A DNA stretch of 6,013 nucleotides, from positions 1 to 6,013 of the forward strand of contig PWNM01000307.1 of the NCBI GenBank assembly GCA_003557825.1, given 5' to 3'. The stretch comes from Candidatus Hydrogenedentota bacterium (GTDB taxonomy: Bacteria; Hydrogenedentota; Hydrogenedentia; Hydrogenedentales; SLHB01). Every line of letters starts with the position of its first letter. Within the stretch, counting starts at the first letter, position 1. Made by a program: the position numbers and the translations under genes. The notes beneath the pieces were generated by a model. That model saw nothing but the letters and a program-made list of their open reading frames with translations. It made no database searches and was not told the origin of the DNA. This document shows positions 1 through 5,949 of this stretch, one piece after another.

Positions 1-494
1 CCGATCTGGGCGTGCCCGTTCTGGAACAACCGCTGAAAGCGAATCGGCTGACCGGCTATCAAGAGCTTCGCCGTCAAGGCGCATTGCCGATTATCATGGA
101 CGAAGGCGTGGTTTCGCCGGTGGATTTGATCGAGTTCATCCGGCTTGGCTGTTGCGACGGTGTGGCAATGAAACCCGCGCGGTGCGGCGGACTAACCTCG
201 GCGGTACGGCAAGTCGAGATCCTTGAGAGCGCAGGCCTCATGTTTCTTGGAAGCGGCCTTACCGATCCGGATGTATCTCTAGCGGCGTCGCTGATCCTGT
301 ACGGAGCCTATGCTCTGCGCTATCCCGCCGCGTTAAACGGGCCGCAGTTTCTGGGCCAGAGCGTCCTTAAAACACCCATCGAGGTGAACGAAGGCAAAGC
401 GCGTATCCCTCGCGGTCCCGGGCTGGGCATCGAAGTGGATGAGGACAAGGTCCGTGCACTCGTTGCGGATTCACGGCGTTCTCAAAGGCGATAG
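1..494 (+). CDS. Enolase-superfamily enzyme, C-terminal part (MLE-like), 5' truncated
   Basis: This is the C-terminal half of an enolase-superfamily (mandelate racemase/muconate lactonizing) TIM-barrel enzyme. Such enzymes remove the proton alpha to a carboxylate using a Mg2+-bound enolate. The open frame runs in from the left edge (first full codon at 3), so the GTG at 12 is internal and the N-terminal capping domain lies outside the window. Visible barrel motifs, in fragment numbering, are the metal-ligand glutamate in LEQP (E8, codon 24-26), the MDEG metal site (D33/E34), a lysine in MKPARCGGLT (K57) where the MLE subgroup has its catalytic base, and GLTDPD (D88) near the eighth strand. 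A lysine rather than histidine at the sixth strand favours the MLE/dipeptide-epimerase type over mandelate racemase. The substrate cannot be read from this part. The TAG stop at 492-494 overlaps the next gene's Shine-Dalgarno, which suggests co-transcription. Confidence 0.88.
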   Translation, partial: DLGVPVLEQPLKANRLTGYQELRRQGALPIIMDEGVVSPVDLIEFIRLGCCDGVAMKPARCGGLTSAVRQVEILESAGLMFLGSGLTDPDVSLAASLILYGAYALRYPAALNGPQFLGQSVLKTPIEVNEGKARIPRGPGLGIEVDEDKVRALVADSRRSQRR

Positions 495-497
495 GAG
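493..497 (+). promoter_or_regulatory. Ribosome binding site of the DUF6807 gene
   Basis: AGGAG lies 10 bases before the ATG at 508 and shares bases with the TAG stop (492-494) of the upstream gene. It selects 508 as the start, although the frame is open further upstream to a GTG at 439, which would create a long overlap and bury the signal peptide. Confidence 0.7.
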
Positions 498-507
498 TTT
501 ATCTATC

Positions 508-1434
508 ATGTTAGGTCAAGGTCTTATTATTGTTGCAGTGCTTGGCGTGGCCCTGACTGCTTCGGGCGAATTTGTGTTTGAAGGCGACGTCGATACGCTC
601 ACATTGCGAGAAGGAGAAACGCCGGTCCTGACCTATATCTATGGGACCGCTCTGCCTGAGGGGATTGACGAGCGCTTTCGTCGCGGAGGCTATATACACC
701 CCTTATTCGGGTTGGATGGCGACCGTATCACTGAAGATTTCCCCGGCGATCATTATCACCACCGAGGGGTCTTTTGGGCCTGGCCGCAAGCGCACCACGG
801 CGATCGACACATGGATATCTGGCATCTGGGCGGCGTTCGCTCCCGGTTCAGCCGTTTTGTTGAGCTCTACAGCGGCCCCGAAGAGGCACGACTGGCCGTC
901 GAAAACATCTGGTCCTGGGACGAAACCCAGGAGGTACCGGTTGTCGTCGAGACCATGCATGTTACTGTCCACCCCGCCAAAGGTGATGTTCGCATCCTTG
1001 ATTTCCGGCTTGAGCTGGAAAACGTCTCCGACGAAACCGTTGCCCTTCGAGGGCAAGTAGGTGCTGGGTATGGCGGCTTCAATATTCGCCCCGATAGCGC
1101 CCGGTCACCACTGCAGTTTACCACCATCGAGGGGCTTCTCAACGAAGATCGAAACCAATTCCAAACTCCATGGGCTGCCGTGACGCTGAGCCCCGATGAT
1201 GCCGGCGTAGTTTCGGGAGCGGCGATTTGCCAGCATCCCGATAATCCAGGCTTTCCTCACGATGGCTGGACAATCCGTCATTATGGCTTTCTGGGCGCAG
1301 CCTATCCCGGAAATGCTTCCCATGACATCGAGCCGGGCGCTACCGAAACGTTTCGGTACCGGGTGATCGTTTATCGGGAATCCCCAGAAGCGGTGCGCCT
1401 TGCCGAGTTGTTTGATGAATACCTCAGTCGTTAG
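508..1434 (+). CDS. PmoA/DUF6807 family protein, exported
   Basis: This 308-residue protein belongs to the family labelled 'methane oxygenase PmoA' (PF14100) or DUF6807. The label is misleading, because these proteins are not particulate methane monooxygenase subunits and their biochemistry is largely undefined. Residues 1-20 form a short hydrophobic signal peptide ending near TASG, so export is likely. Family hallmarks are YIHPLFGLDG (62-71), the histidine-rich DHYHHRGVFW (81-90), DIWH (103-106), GYGGFNIRP (187-195) and HPDNPGFP (243-250). The clustered histidines could bind a metal or sugar; this is inference. The body is predicted to be beta-rich, and the length is normal for the family. 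The gene begins 13 bases after the enolase-family stop, so the two are probably one operon, consistent with carbohydrate catabolism. The fold call is firm; the function is unknown. Confidence 0.88.
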   Translation: MLGQGLIIVAVLGVALTASGEFVFEGDVDTLTLREGETPVLTYIYGTALPEGIDERFRRGGYIHPLFGLDGDRITEDFPGDHYHHRGVFWAWPQAHHGDRHMDIWHLGGVRSRFSRFVELYSGPEEARLAVENIWSWDETQEVPVVVETMHVTVHPAKGDVRILDFRLELENVSDETVALRGQVGAGYGGFNIRPDSARSPLQFTTIEGLLNEDRNQFQTPWAAVTLSPDDAGVVSGAAICQHPDNPGFPHDGWTIRHYGFLGAAYPGNASHDIEPGATETFRYRVIVYRESPEAVRLAELFDEYLSR

Positions 1435-1598
1435 CAAGCGCTTCGTTTTTCCGAGATTGGGTTGACATTTACGTTGGAAATCCGGGAGAATGCTCCAAGA
1501 TTGAGAGATTTTGTAACCGTGTATATCCCGCGAATTCCTATCTGCAATGTCTGAATTCGGTGGCCGATTCGAGGAAAACGGGGATACTGAAACCCGGT

Positions 1599-1637
1599 AT
1601 TTCCGATCTCAACAGAAAAAGTGGGGCAATCGGAAAT
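1599..1637. repeat. 9-base perfect inverted repeat
   Basis: ATTTCCGAT (1599-1607) and ATCGGAAAT (1629-1637) are exact reverse complements separated by 21 bases. The repeat ends 17 bases before the putative extended -10 TG at 1655. This placement fits a bipartite operator, or a hairpin if the region is transcribed from further upstream. No T-tract follows, so it is not an intrinsic terminator. Confidence 0.5.
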
Positions 1638-1654
1638 GAATTCGGATATAACCG

Positions 1655-1663
1655 TGTTATTAT
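1655..1663 (+). promoter_or_regulatory. Putative extended -10 promoter
   Basis: TGTTATTAT fits the extended -10 form TGnTATAAT with one mismatch in the hexamer. The best -35 at normal spacing is weak (ATGAAT, 1636-1641, 16-base spacer), as is common for extended -10 promoters. Transcription would start near 1670 and read the gene at 1738. The TG lies within the second copy of the TAACCGTGT repeat. Confidence 0.3.
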
Positions 1664-1737
1664 CTGGTGAGAAAGTGGATCTCGGTTCTTGTCGGACCGA
1701 TTAGCTTGGACAGATTTCTGGAAAGGTTATTAACGAC

Positions 1738-2550
1738 GTGAGTGTTTCCAATCTCAACCCAAAAAAGGAAGAGAGGTTCAATGCTGTGACATCGCGAAAA
1801 CGTTGGGAAAAGATTTACACGAAGCAAAATCCATTCACACTTCCGCAATCGGTTGCGCGGGCCGTGCGATCCTGTTCCCGCGATCATATCAGTGAGAACG
1901 GCAAGCATATGGTCAAGTATATGTGGCTTTATATATCTGCCGATGGATTCCACGACCAGGCGCAACCCGACCAATGTATGAGCGGAGAGGAATGGCTTAG
2001 CGTCATCGACGAGGGCGCGGCTCTAGGTGTTAAGTACGTCATCCTAAGCATCGGCGGCGGGCTCAAGGAACATCCTGAGGTATGGCGCATGTGCAAATGG
2101 GCCCAGGATACCCACGGTATTACTGTTGGGATTCATCTATACGATCAACCGGTTACCCGCGAGGAACTGGCGCCCGTCACGGAACTTGACGCCAACCTGA
2201 CGCATCTTTTCATTGATGATGATCTGTTGCAGCGCATGAGCTTCGTTCAAGAGCTTGGCGTACCCGTCCACTCAGGCGAAGGACAAGATCAGGAAATTGT
2301 TTCGCCCGATTGCCATCTACCGGAAGAGATGACCTGCGTCGGCGCTAGTGGAACAATGTACACCTGCGGACTCGTTCTGGGTGAGGACGAATATCGTTTG
2401 GGAAATGTTTTCGAGCGCAAGCTACAATCGATTATGACGGATGATTCCCTACCTCATGTCGTCCCCGAAGGGGTACCCAAGATTAAGCACCACTGCAACG
2501 GATGCCCGCCATTGATGATCAAACGGATGAAGAACGGTTCACATTCTTAG
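1738..2550 (+). CDS. Degenerate radical SAM/SPASM-like protein lacking CxxxCxxC
   Basis: The layout resembles a radical SAM/SPASM protein. A first barrel strand, KYMWLYIS (60-67), is followed by MSGEEWLSVIDEGAALGVKY (81-100), then ILSIGGG (102-108) where active enzymes usually have GGE, then ITVGIHLY (128-135) and LTHLFIDDD (154-162). The CxxxCxxC that should bind the radical SAM cluster after strand one is absent: that segment (68-80) holds a single cysteine, C80. The C-terminal part keeps a SPASM-like pattern, C192-X12-G205-X4-C210, then LGNVFE (221-226) and C253-N-G-C256, but lacks the later cysteines of a full seven-cysteine SPASM. Few residues separate strand four from the SPASM-like part, so the barrel looks shortened. 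One auxiliary [4Fe-4S] cluster is possible. Start choice is uncertain: GTG 1738 has GAAAGG 11 bases upstream, while in-frame GTG 1786 has a stronger purine-rich site (254 residues). Function unknown; a pseudoenzyme or a redox/binding protein is inferred. Confidence 0.72.
   Translation: MSVSNLNPKKEERFNAVTSRKRWEKIYTKQNPFTLPQSVARAVRSCSRDHISENGKHMVKYMWLYISADGFHDQAQPDQCMSGEEWLSVIDEGAALGVKYVILSIGGGLKEHPEVWRMCKWAQDTHGITVGIHLYDQPVTREELAPVTELDANLTHLFIDDDLLQRMSFVQELGVPVHSGEGQDQEIVSPDCHLPEEMTCVGASGTMYTCGLVLGEDEYRLGNVFERKLQSIMTDDSLPHVVPEGVPKIKHHCNGCPPLMIKRMKNGSHS
1766..1776 (+). promoter_or_regulatory. Shine-Dalgarno-like site and alternative GTG start
   Basis: A purine-rich AGGAAGAGAGG lies 9 bases before an in-frame GTG at 1786. 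An out-of-frame ATG-CTG-TGA sits at 1781-1789, and its TGA overlaps that GTG as GTGA. The real start of the radical-SAM-like protein may therefore be 1786 rather than 1738. Confidence 0.4.
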
Positions 2551-2614
2551 TCCTGATCAAGGTCTCTCTTCGAACAGCTAGAGCGCGTTAGGCATGCAAG
2601 GCTTTTACGCCGGT

Positions 2615-2634
2615 GGAATGCGAATGGGCATTCC
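2615..2634. terminator. Hairpin between convergent genes, possible weak terminator
   Basis: GGAATGC (2615-2621) and GCATTCC (2628-2634) form a perfect 7-base stem with a 6-base loop, between the ends of the two convergent genes (2550 and 2649). No U-tract follows the stem on either strand: a run of A follows on the plus strand. It may stabilise 3' ends or act with Rho, but it is not a classical intrinsic terminator. Confidence 0.35.
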
Positions 2635-2648
2635 CTACTAAAAAACGA

Positions 2649-4061
2649 TTATCGCCAGCCGCCCCAACCTCCTTCCATCCAGGGTGTCGATGCGTCCCAG
2701 TTGCGAAGCTGGGCGTCAAGTTTTTGAACCCCATCGGGTAACGATGTTCCCGTGTCGGCCAGGTTTTTGAATTCATAGGGGTCGTTTACGAGATCGAAAC
2801 ACTGAGAAGGGCTGTCGGCCAGGCGCCGCTCACCCTGTTCAAAGGGCACATAGTACAGAAGATCCGGCGCGCGAAGTCCGACGCCCCCTCCGGTCTCGAC
2901 AATGGCATAGGGGCGGTCCGTGACTGCCTTATTGCCTTTCGCCACCGCGGCAAGGTCGATGCCATGGAAGTGGTCCGGAACGGGCACATCCGCCAGGGAG
3001 AGCAGCGTAGGCGCTATGTCGACCAATCCCGCCACCTGTTCCGTCACAACGGCGTCCTGAGGTAAGCCATCGGGCCAGCGCATCAACCATGGCACTCGGA
3101 TGGACTCTTCGTTTGGACCGCCTTTCTGAACCAAGGTGTGGCTACCCAGGTTATCGCCGTGGTCAGCCGTGAAAATAACGATGGTGTTTTCCGTCAGCCC
3201 GTTTGCGTCAAGCGCCCTGAGCATACGCCCTATAGCGTCATCGGCCCAAGTCGTCAATCCATAGTATTCAGCCGTCAGTTCCCGGACGCCGTATCCTTCC
3301 GGCAAGGTCATCGTTTCGGGTAGACGGTGGTTGTAATAGCGGAAATCCCATCGATATACCTTCAACGAATTCTCATGATCCTGAAGCGGTTTGTTTGGGT
3401 CTACATTGGGGCGCAATGGAATGGCCGCAGGATCGTACATGTCAAGGTAATGCTGAGGCGCATCGGCCACGGGGCAATGGGGCGGCGAGATGTTGTAGAA
3501 AAGAAAAAACGGTTCATCCGCTTTTGCTCGATTCTTCAGTAACTCCTCGAGCCGGTCGCATTCGTAATCGACGCTATACCCTGGAGGAACAAACTCAATG
3601 CCGCCATTCTCGGTAAAGCTCTGTCCCGAATGGCAATGGTTCATCCGGGGGATTAGATAATAGTCAAAGCCGATGTCCTGCGGCCAGGAATGAATGTGCC
3701 ATTTGCCCAGGGCCGCTGTGTAATACCCCGCCGCCTGAAGGGCTTCGGGCAATGTCTGCTCTCGCAGGTGGGGACGACCATGTTCCGGGTATTGGGGGAA
3801 GCAATTACCACCATCGGGCCGCCGCATCGCAATATTGCCGACCCCTCCGGTGCAGCTGCGGTTGTACTGCCCGGATAACATAACGGATCGCGCAGCCATA
3901 CAGACCGGGAAGGTCGATACCCCATGCTCGAAACGGACCCCTTCTGCCGCGATGCGGTCCATATGGGGCGTCCGAATTACAGGATTGCCGTAGCATCCGG
4001 TTTCAAACGCCCGGAGCTGGTCACACGTGCAGAAGACGATGTTTGGACGACGGTTTGTCAT
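2649..4061 (-). CDS. Sulfatase (type I, formylglycine-dependent, S1 family)
   Basis: This 470-residue protein is an alkaline-phosphatase-superfamily sulfatase that would hydrolyse sulfate esters, probably on a carbohydrate. The N-terminal motif NIVFCTCDQLR (7-17) supplies metal ligands D14/Q15. The CMAAR segment (54-58) fits the C-x-(A/P)-x-R signature in which C54 is converted to formylglycine; alanine replaces the commoner proline. The second signature, GYYTAALGKWH (112-122), gives K120 and H122. H195 in PPHCP, TADHGDNLGSH (298-308; D300, H301, N304) and K313 complete the usual Ca2+ and sulfate site. Length is normal. No signal peptide is visible, so it appears cytoplasmic, unlike many PVC sulfatases. 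The start overlaps the reductase stop as ATGA (4058-4061) and has only a distant GGAG upstream, so translation is probably coupled. It needs a formylglycine-generating enzyme or anSME not seen here. The substrate is unknown. Confidence 0.93.
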   Translation of the reverse strand: MTNRRPNIVFCTCDQLRAFETGCYGNPVIRTPHMDRIAAEGVRFEHGVSTFPVCMAARSVMLSGQYNRSCTGGVGNIAMRRPDGGNCFPQYPEHGRPHLREQTLPEALQAAGYYTAALGKWHIHSWPQDIGFDYYLIPRMNHCHSGQSFTENGGIEFVPPGYSVDYECDRLEELLKNRAKADEPFFLFYNISPPHCPVADAPQHYLDMYDPAAIPLRPNVDPNKPLQDHENSLKVYRWDFRYYNHRLPETMTLPEGYGVRELTAEYYGLTTWADDAIGRMLRALDANGLTENTIVIFTADHGDNLGSHTLVQKGGPNEESIRVPWLMRWPDGLPQDAVVTEQVAGLVDIAPTLLSLADVPVPDHFHGIDLAAVAKGNKAVTDRPYAIVETGGGVGLRAPDLLYYVPFEQGERRLADSPSQCFDLVNDPYEFKNLADTGTSLPDGVQKLDAQLRNWDASTPWMEGGWGGWR

Positions 4062-4936
4062 AGGGTAATTTGCTCCAGTTTGGCTGCAATATCATCAATT
4101 TCGGCCGTATCGAGGAAACCAATGGTCATGGCGTCAATACAACCGAGTCCCATGGCAAATTCGAGGGATTCCCGTACGCGATCGTGCAAACCGCCTTCTC
4201 CTATAATTTTCATCCCTAAGACGCCCTTGCCTGAGTCGTGGCAGGCCTCCAAAATGGCTACGACATCCTCGACGGGTCCGTCCATGTGAACTCCTGCAGG
4301 ATTGATCCGGGCAAGGATCACATCAACCCAGTCGCTGGCGGCGGCGTATTCCATGGCCTGGAAATCGTGGCACGATACGCCGTGGGCGCGGATGATCCCC
4401 TTGGCTTTTGCTTCCGCCATGACCTCCATGGCCGGGGCAAGCGTTTCGCGCCAGTCGGGACCGTCTCGTTGGGTTAGGCAATGCATCAAAACAACATCCA
4501 GCACGTCGGTGTCGAGTTCCTTCCGGAAACGCTCCAGATCCGCCCGAATGGCCTCCGGTTCACGGGAAACGGTCTTTGTCGAGAGCATGACCTTGTCCCG
4601 GTCCATAAATGTAGACAGCGCTTCCTTTACATAGTCATGAGAGCCATACATGTCGGCGAGGTCAAAGAAGGTGATGCCTTGATCACAGGCGTATTCCAGG
4701 ACCTCCATAAACGCGGGCCGACCTTTTCGGGTGAGTTCCGATTCCCCGTTCCATGACCGAACACCCGTTCCCATACCGACCAGGCTGCATGTAATACCGG
4801 TCTTTCCGAGAGGTCGCGATGTGGACAGGGAGATGGATTGGAGGGAAGAAGAAGTTGCTCCTTTATGCCATGTGGCGCCTGCCATCAACATGGCGCTGCT
4901 CGCCAAAAACGAACGACGGGTTAATATCGGTTTCAT
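4058..4936 (-). CDS. Aldo/keto reductase with Tat signal
   Basis: This 292-residue aldo/keto reductase is an NAD(P)H-dependent TIM-barrel oxidoreductase of carbonyl compounds and sugars. Its N-terminus carries a twin-arginine signal, TRRSFLASSAMLMAGA (6-21), so it may be exported folded with its cofactor. The mature part starts with RPLGKTGITCSLVGMG (41-56). The catalytic tetrad is complete: D92 and Y97 in FFDLADMYG, K121 in LSTKT and H152 in VLMHC. GVSCH (186-190) and the C-terminal GMKIIGEGGL (241-250) and DAMTIGF (268-274) segments match a subgroup I recall as common in PVC-type genomes. The start is supported by CAGGAG six bases before the ATG. It is the first gene of a two-gene operon with the sulfatase, overlapping it by four bases. 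Substrate and cofactor preference cannot be told from sequence. Confidence 0.92.
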   Translation of the reverse strand: MKPILTRRSFLASSAMLMAGATWHKGATSSSLQSISLSTSRPLGKTGITCSLVGMGTGVRSWNGESELTRKGRPAFMEVLEYACDQGITFFDLADMYGSHDYVKEALSTFMDRDKVMLSTKTVSREPEAIRADLERFRKELDTDVLDVVLMHCLTQRDGPDWRETLAPAMEVMAEAKAKGIIRAHGVSCHDFQAMEYAAASDWVDVILARINPAGVHMDGPVEDVVAILEACHDSGKGVLGMKIIGEGGLHDRVRESLEFAMGLGCIDAMTIGFLDTAEIDDIAAKLEQITL

Positions 4937-4942
4937 GCTGCG

Positions 4943-4947
4943 CTCCT
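4943..4947 (-). promoter_or_regulatory. Ribosome binding site of the aldo/keto reductase gene
   Basis: On the minus strand AGGAG lies six bases before the ATG at 4936. This supports the start that includes the Tat signal. Confidence 0.65.
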
Positions 4948-4971
4948 GCTTGGTTGATCCTCAGGTTGTTC

Positions 4972-4977
4972 ATTGTA
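4972..4977 (-). promoter_or_regulatory. Possible -10 of the reductase-sulfatase operon
   Basis: On the minus strand TACAAT matches the -10 consensus at five of six positions, and would give a leader of roughly 30 bases before the ATG at 4936. No good -35 is seen at normal spacing, so the call is weak. Confidence 0.25.
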
Positions 4978-5202
4978 CATGATGCTTCCAGGCGATGCGA
5001 TCTGAACGGTCGATGTCTTCGAAAAATGCTTAATGGTGGTACAAACATACCGTATCTAATGCGTACGACTACGGATTTACACGACTGCCGTTGTAAAACT
5101 AACATCAAAGGGGAATGCTGGTCTTCCGAATCGCGTTACAAGACAGTGGATGCCCCTGACCTTTTTGCTGCGGCCAAACTGTCAACGCAAGGGAAGTGGG
5201 AT

Positions 5203-5276
5203 CCGTAGTATTACGGCGAAGTGTCATCTTGGAAGATGGCATGCCTTTGGTGCACAAATGCATGGTGTATTTGTGC
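5203..5276. repeat. Cluster of three inverted repeats in the thioredoxin-like gene leader
   Basis: Three successive dyads occur in 74 bases. CCGTA/TACGG is at 5203-5207 and 5212-5216, CATCTT/AAGATG at 5225-5230 and 5233-5238, and GCACAAAT/ATTTGTGC at 5252-5259 and 5269-5276 with a 9-base loop. The last is the strongest, an 8-base perfect stem. No T-tract follows. They may be operators or a structured leader; this is inference. Confidence 0.45.
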
Positions 5277-5289
5277 GAAAACCGTGTAG

Positions 5290-5295
5290 AAGGAG
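5290..5295 (+). promoter_or_regulatory. Ribosome binding site choosing ATG 5305
   Basis: AAGGAG sits nine bases before the ATG at 5305 but only three before an in-frame GTG at 5299, so the ATG is the preferred start. Confidence 0.7.
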
Positions 5296-5304
5296 ATTGT
5301 GGAA

Positions 5305-5931
5305 ATGAGTAGAACCGGCTATAAGACAATCGGAATCGTGGTAGCGCTGTGTGTTGCGGTTGCAGTTGCCGCTGCGCTCACCCTAACTGTTCGCGCCGAG
5401 GAGTTGGGTGAAGTTGAAATTGGCGAGGCCATGCCCGACTTCACGTTGGTCGATCATGATGGCGAAGAGCATACCCTCTCCGAATACGAGGGCAAAATCG
5501 TTGTGCTCGATTTTCGCTGCCATCAGTGTCCGTGGGTACGTGGCGCCGATCCCGATTACAATGAAACCGTGAAGAAGTACGAAGAACACGGTGTCGTATT
5601 TCTTGGCATCGACCCCCATGAATACGTCACCACGGAAGAGGTGCAAGAGTACAACGAAGGGGCCGAGGTCGTCCGCCCCGTCCTGCGCGACGATGGCCAT
5701 GAATATGCTGATAAAGTCGGCGCAACGCGTACGCCCGAGGTGTATATCGTAGACAATCGCGATCCCGATGATGCTATGAAGCTTGTCTATCATGGAGCCG
5801 TTGACGATCGCAATGCGCCCGAGGGCGAGTACGAAAACAACTGGGTTGCCAAGGCCCTCGACAATCTTCTGGCCGACGAAGAGGTTGAGAATCCTCGCGT
5901 GAGCGCGTGGGGATGCACGATTAAGCGGTAA
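5305..5931 (+). CDS. Exported thioredoxin-like (redoxin) family protein
   Basis: This 208-residue protein has an N-terminal hydrophobic segment (about residues 8-29) ending in VRA at 29-31, consistent with a cleaved signal peptide or an anchor, so it should act outside the cytoplasm. The rest is a thioredoxin/AhpC-TSA fold. IGEAMPDFTLVDHDG (39-53) is the usual redoxin opening. IVVLDFRCHQCPWV (65-78) contains a C72-H-Q-C75 redox pair, VVFLGIDP (97-104) is the next strand, and the cis-proline motif TPEVYIVD (143-150) follows. The C-terminus ends WGCTIKR, and a cysteine in a GCxIK tail (C204) recurs in this bacterial subgroup. The likely role is thiol-disulfide exchange or peroxide handling; the partner is unknown. 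The mature part is strongly acidic. A possible next gene begins 18 bases downstream. TlpA-like or SCO-like alternatives are less well supported. Confidence 0.88.
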   Translation: MSRTGYKTIGIVVALCVAVAVAAALTLTVRAEELGEVEIGEAMPDFTLVDHDGEEHTLSEYEGKIVVLDFRCHQCPWVRGADPDYNETVKKYEEHGVVFLGIDPHEYVTTEEVQEYNEGAEVVRPVLRDDGHEYADKVGATRTPEVYIVDNRDPDDAMKLVYHGAVDDRNAPEGEYENNWVAKALDNLLADEEVENPRVSAWGCTIKR

Positions 5932-5949
5932 CCCCTTAAAGGAAAACCG

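Larger units (their letters stand above)
1435..1737. other. Non-coding region with short repeats
   Basis: This stretch of about 300 bases holds no convincing gene. It contains TAACCGTGT twice (1514-1522, 1649-1657), TGAATTCGG twice (1552-1560, 1637-1645), a third GAATTC at 1532-1537, and a 9-base inverted repeat at 1599-1637. A TTGACA occurs at 1462-1467, with only a poor -10 match (GAGAAT, 1486-1491) 18 bases after it. The region most likely carries the control signals of the downstream radical-SAM-like gene. Confidence 0.5.
4937..5298. other. Divergent intergenic region
   Basis: About 360 bases separate the divergent reductase and thioredoxin-like genes, and no credible gene lies between them. 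The left part holds the reductase ribosome site and a possible minus-strand -10. The right part holds three short inverted repeats (5203-5216, 5225-5238, 5252-5276) before the ribosome site at 5290. No good -35/-10 pair for the plus-strand gene was found by eye. Confidence 0.55.

Noticed and set aside
641..1142. Plus- and minus-strand open frames inside the DUF6807 gene
   Set aside because: They are shadows of a gene with strong family motifs and have no family resemblance of their own.
1438..1451. AAGCGCTT palindrome followed by a T-run just after the DUF6807 gene, as an intrinsic terminator
   Set aside because: The palindrome leaves no room for a loop, so no stable hairpin forms before the T-run.
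1532..1643. Three GAATTC sites close together, as a cloning or assembly artefact
   Set aside because: The flanking sequence differs at each site and shows no vector or adaptor sequence, so chance or regulatory repeats are more likely.
1660..1974. Minus-strand open frame of 104 codons across the upstream region of the SPASM-like gene
   Set aside because: It overlaps the N-terminal part of the SPASM-like gene, shows no recognisable domain, and I see no supporting context.
5180..5185. TGTCAA, a minus-strand TTGACA -35 for the reductase operon
   Set aside because: No -10-like hexamer lies at a proper distance, and the site is over 200 bases from the gene.
3653..5208. Several open frames antisense to the reductase-sulfatase operon or running into the divergent region
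   Set aside because: They overlap well-supported genes, and their translations are low in recognisable motifs.
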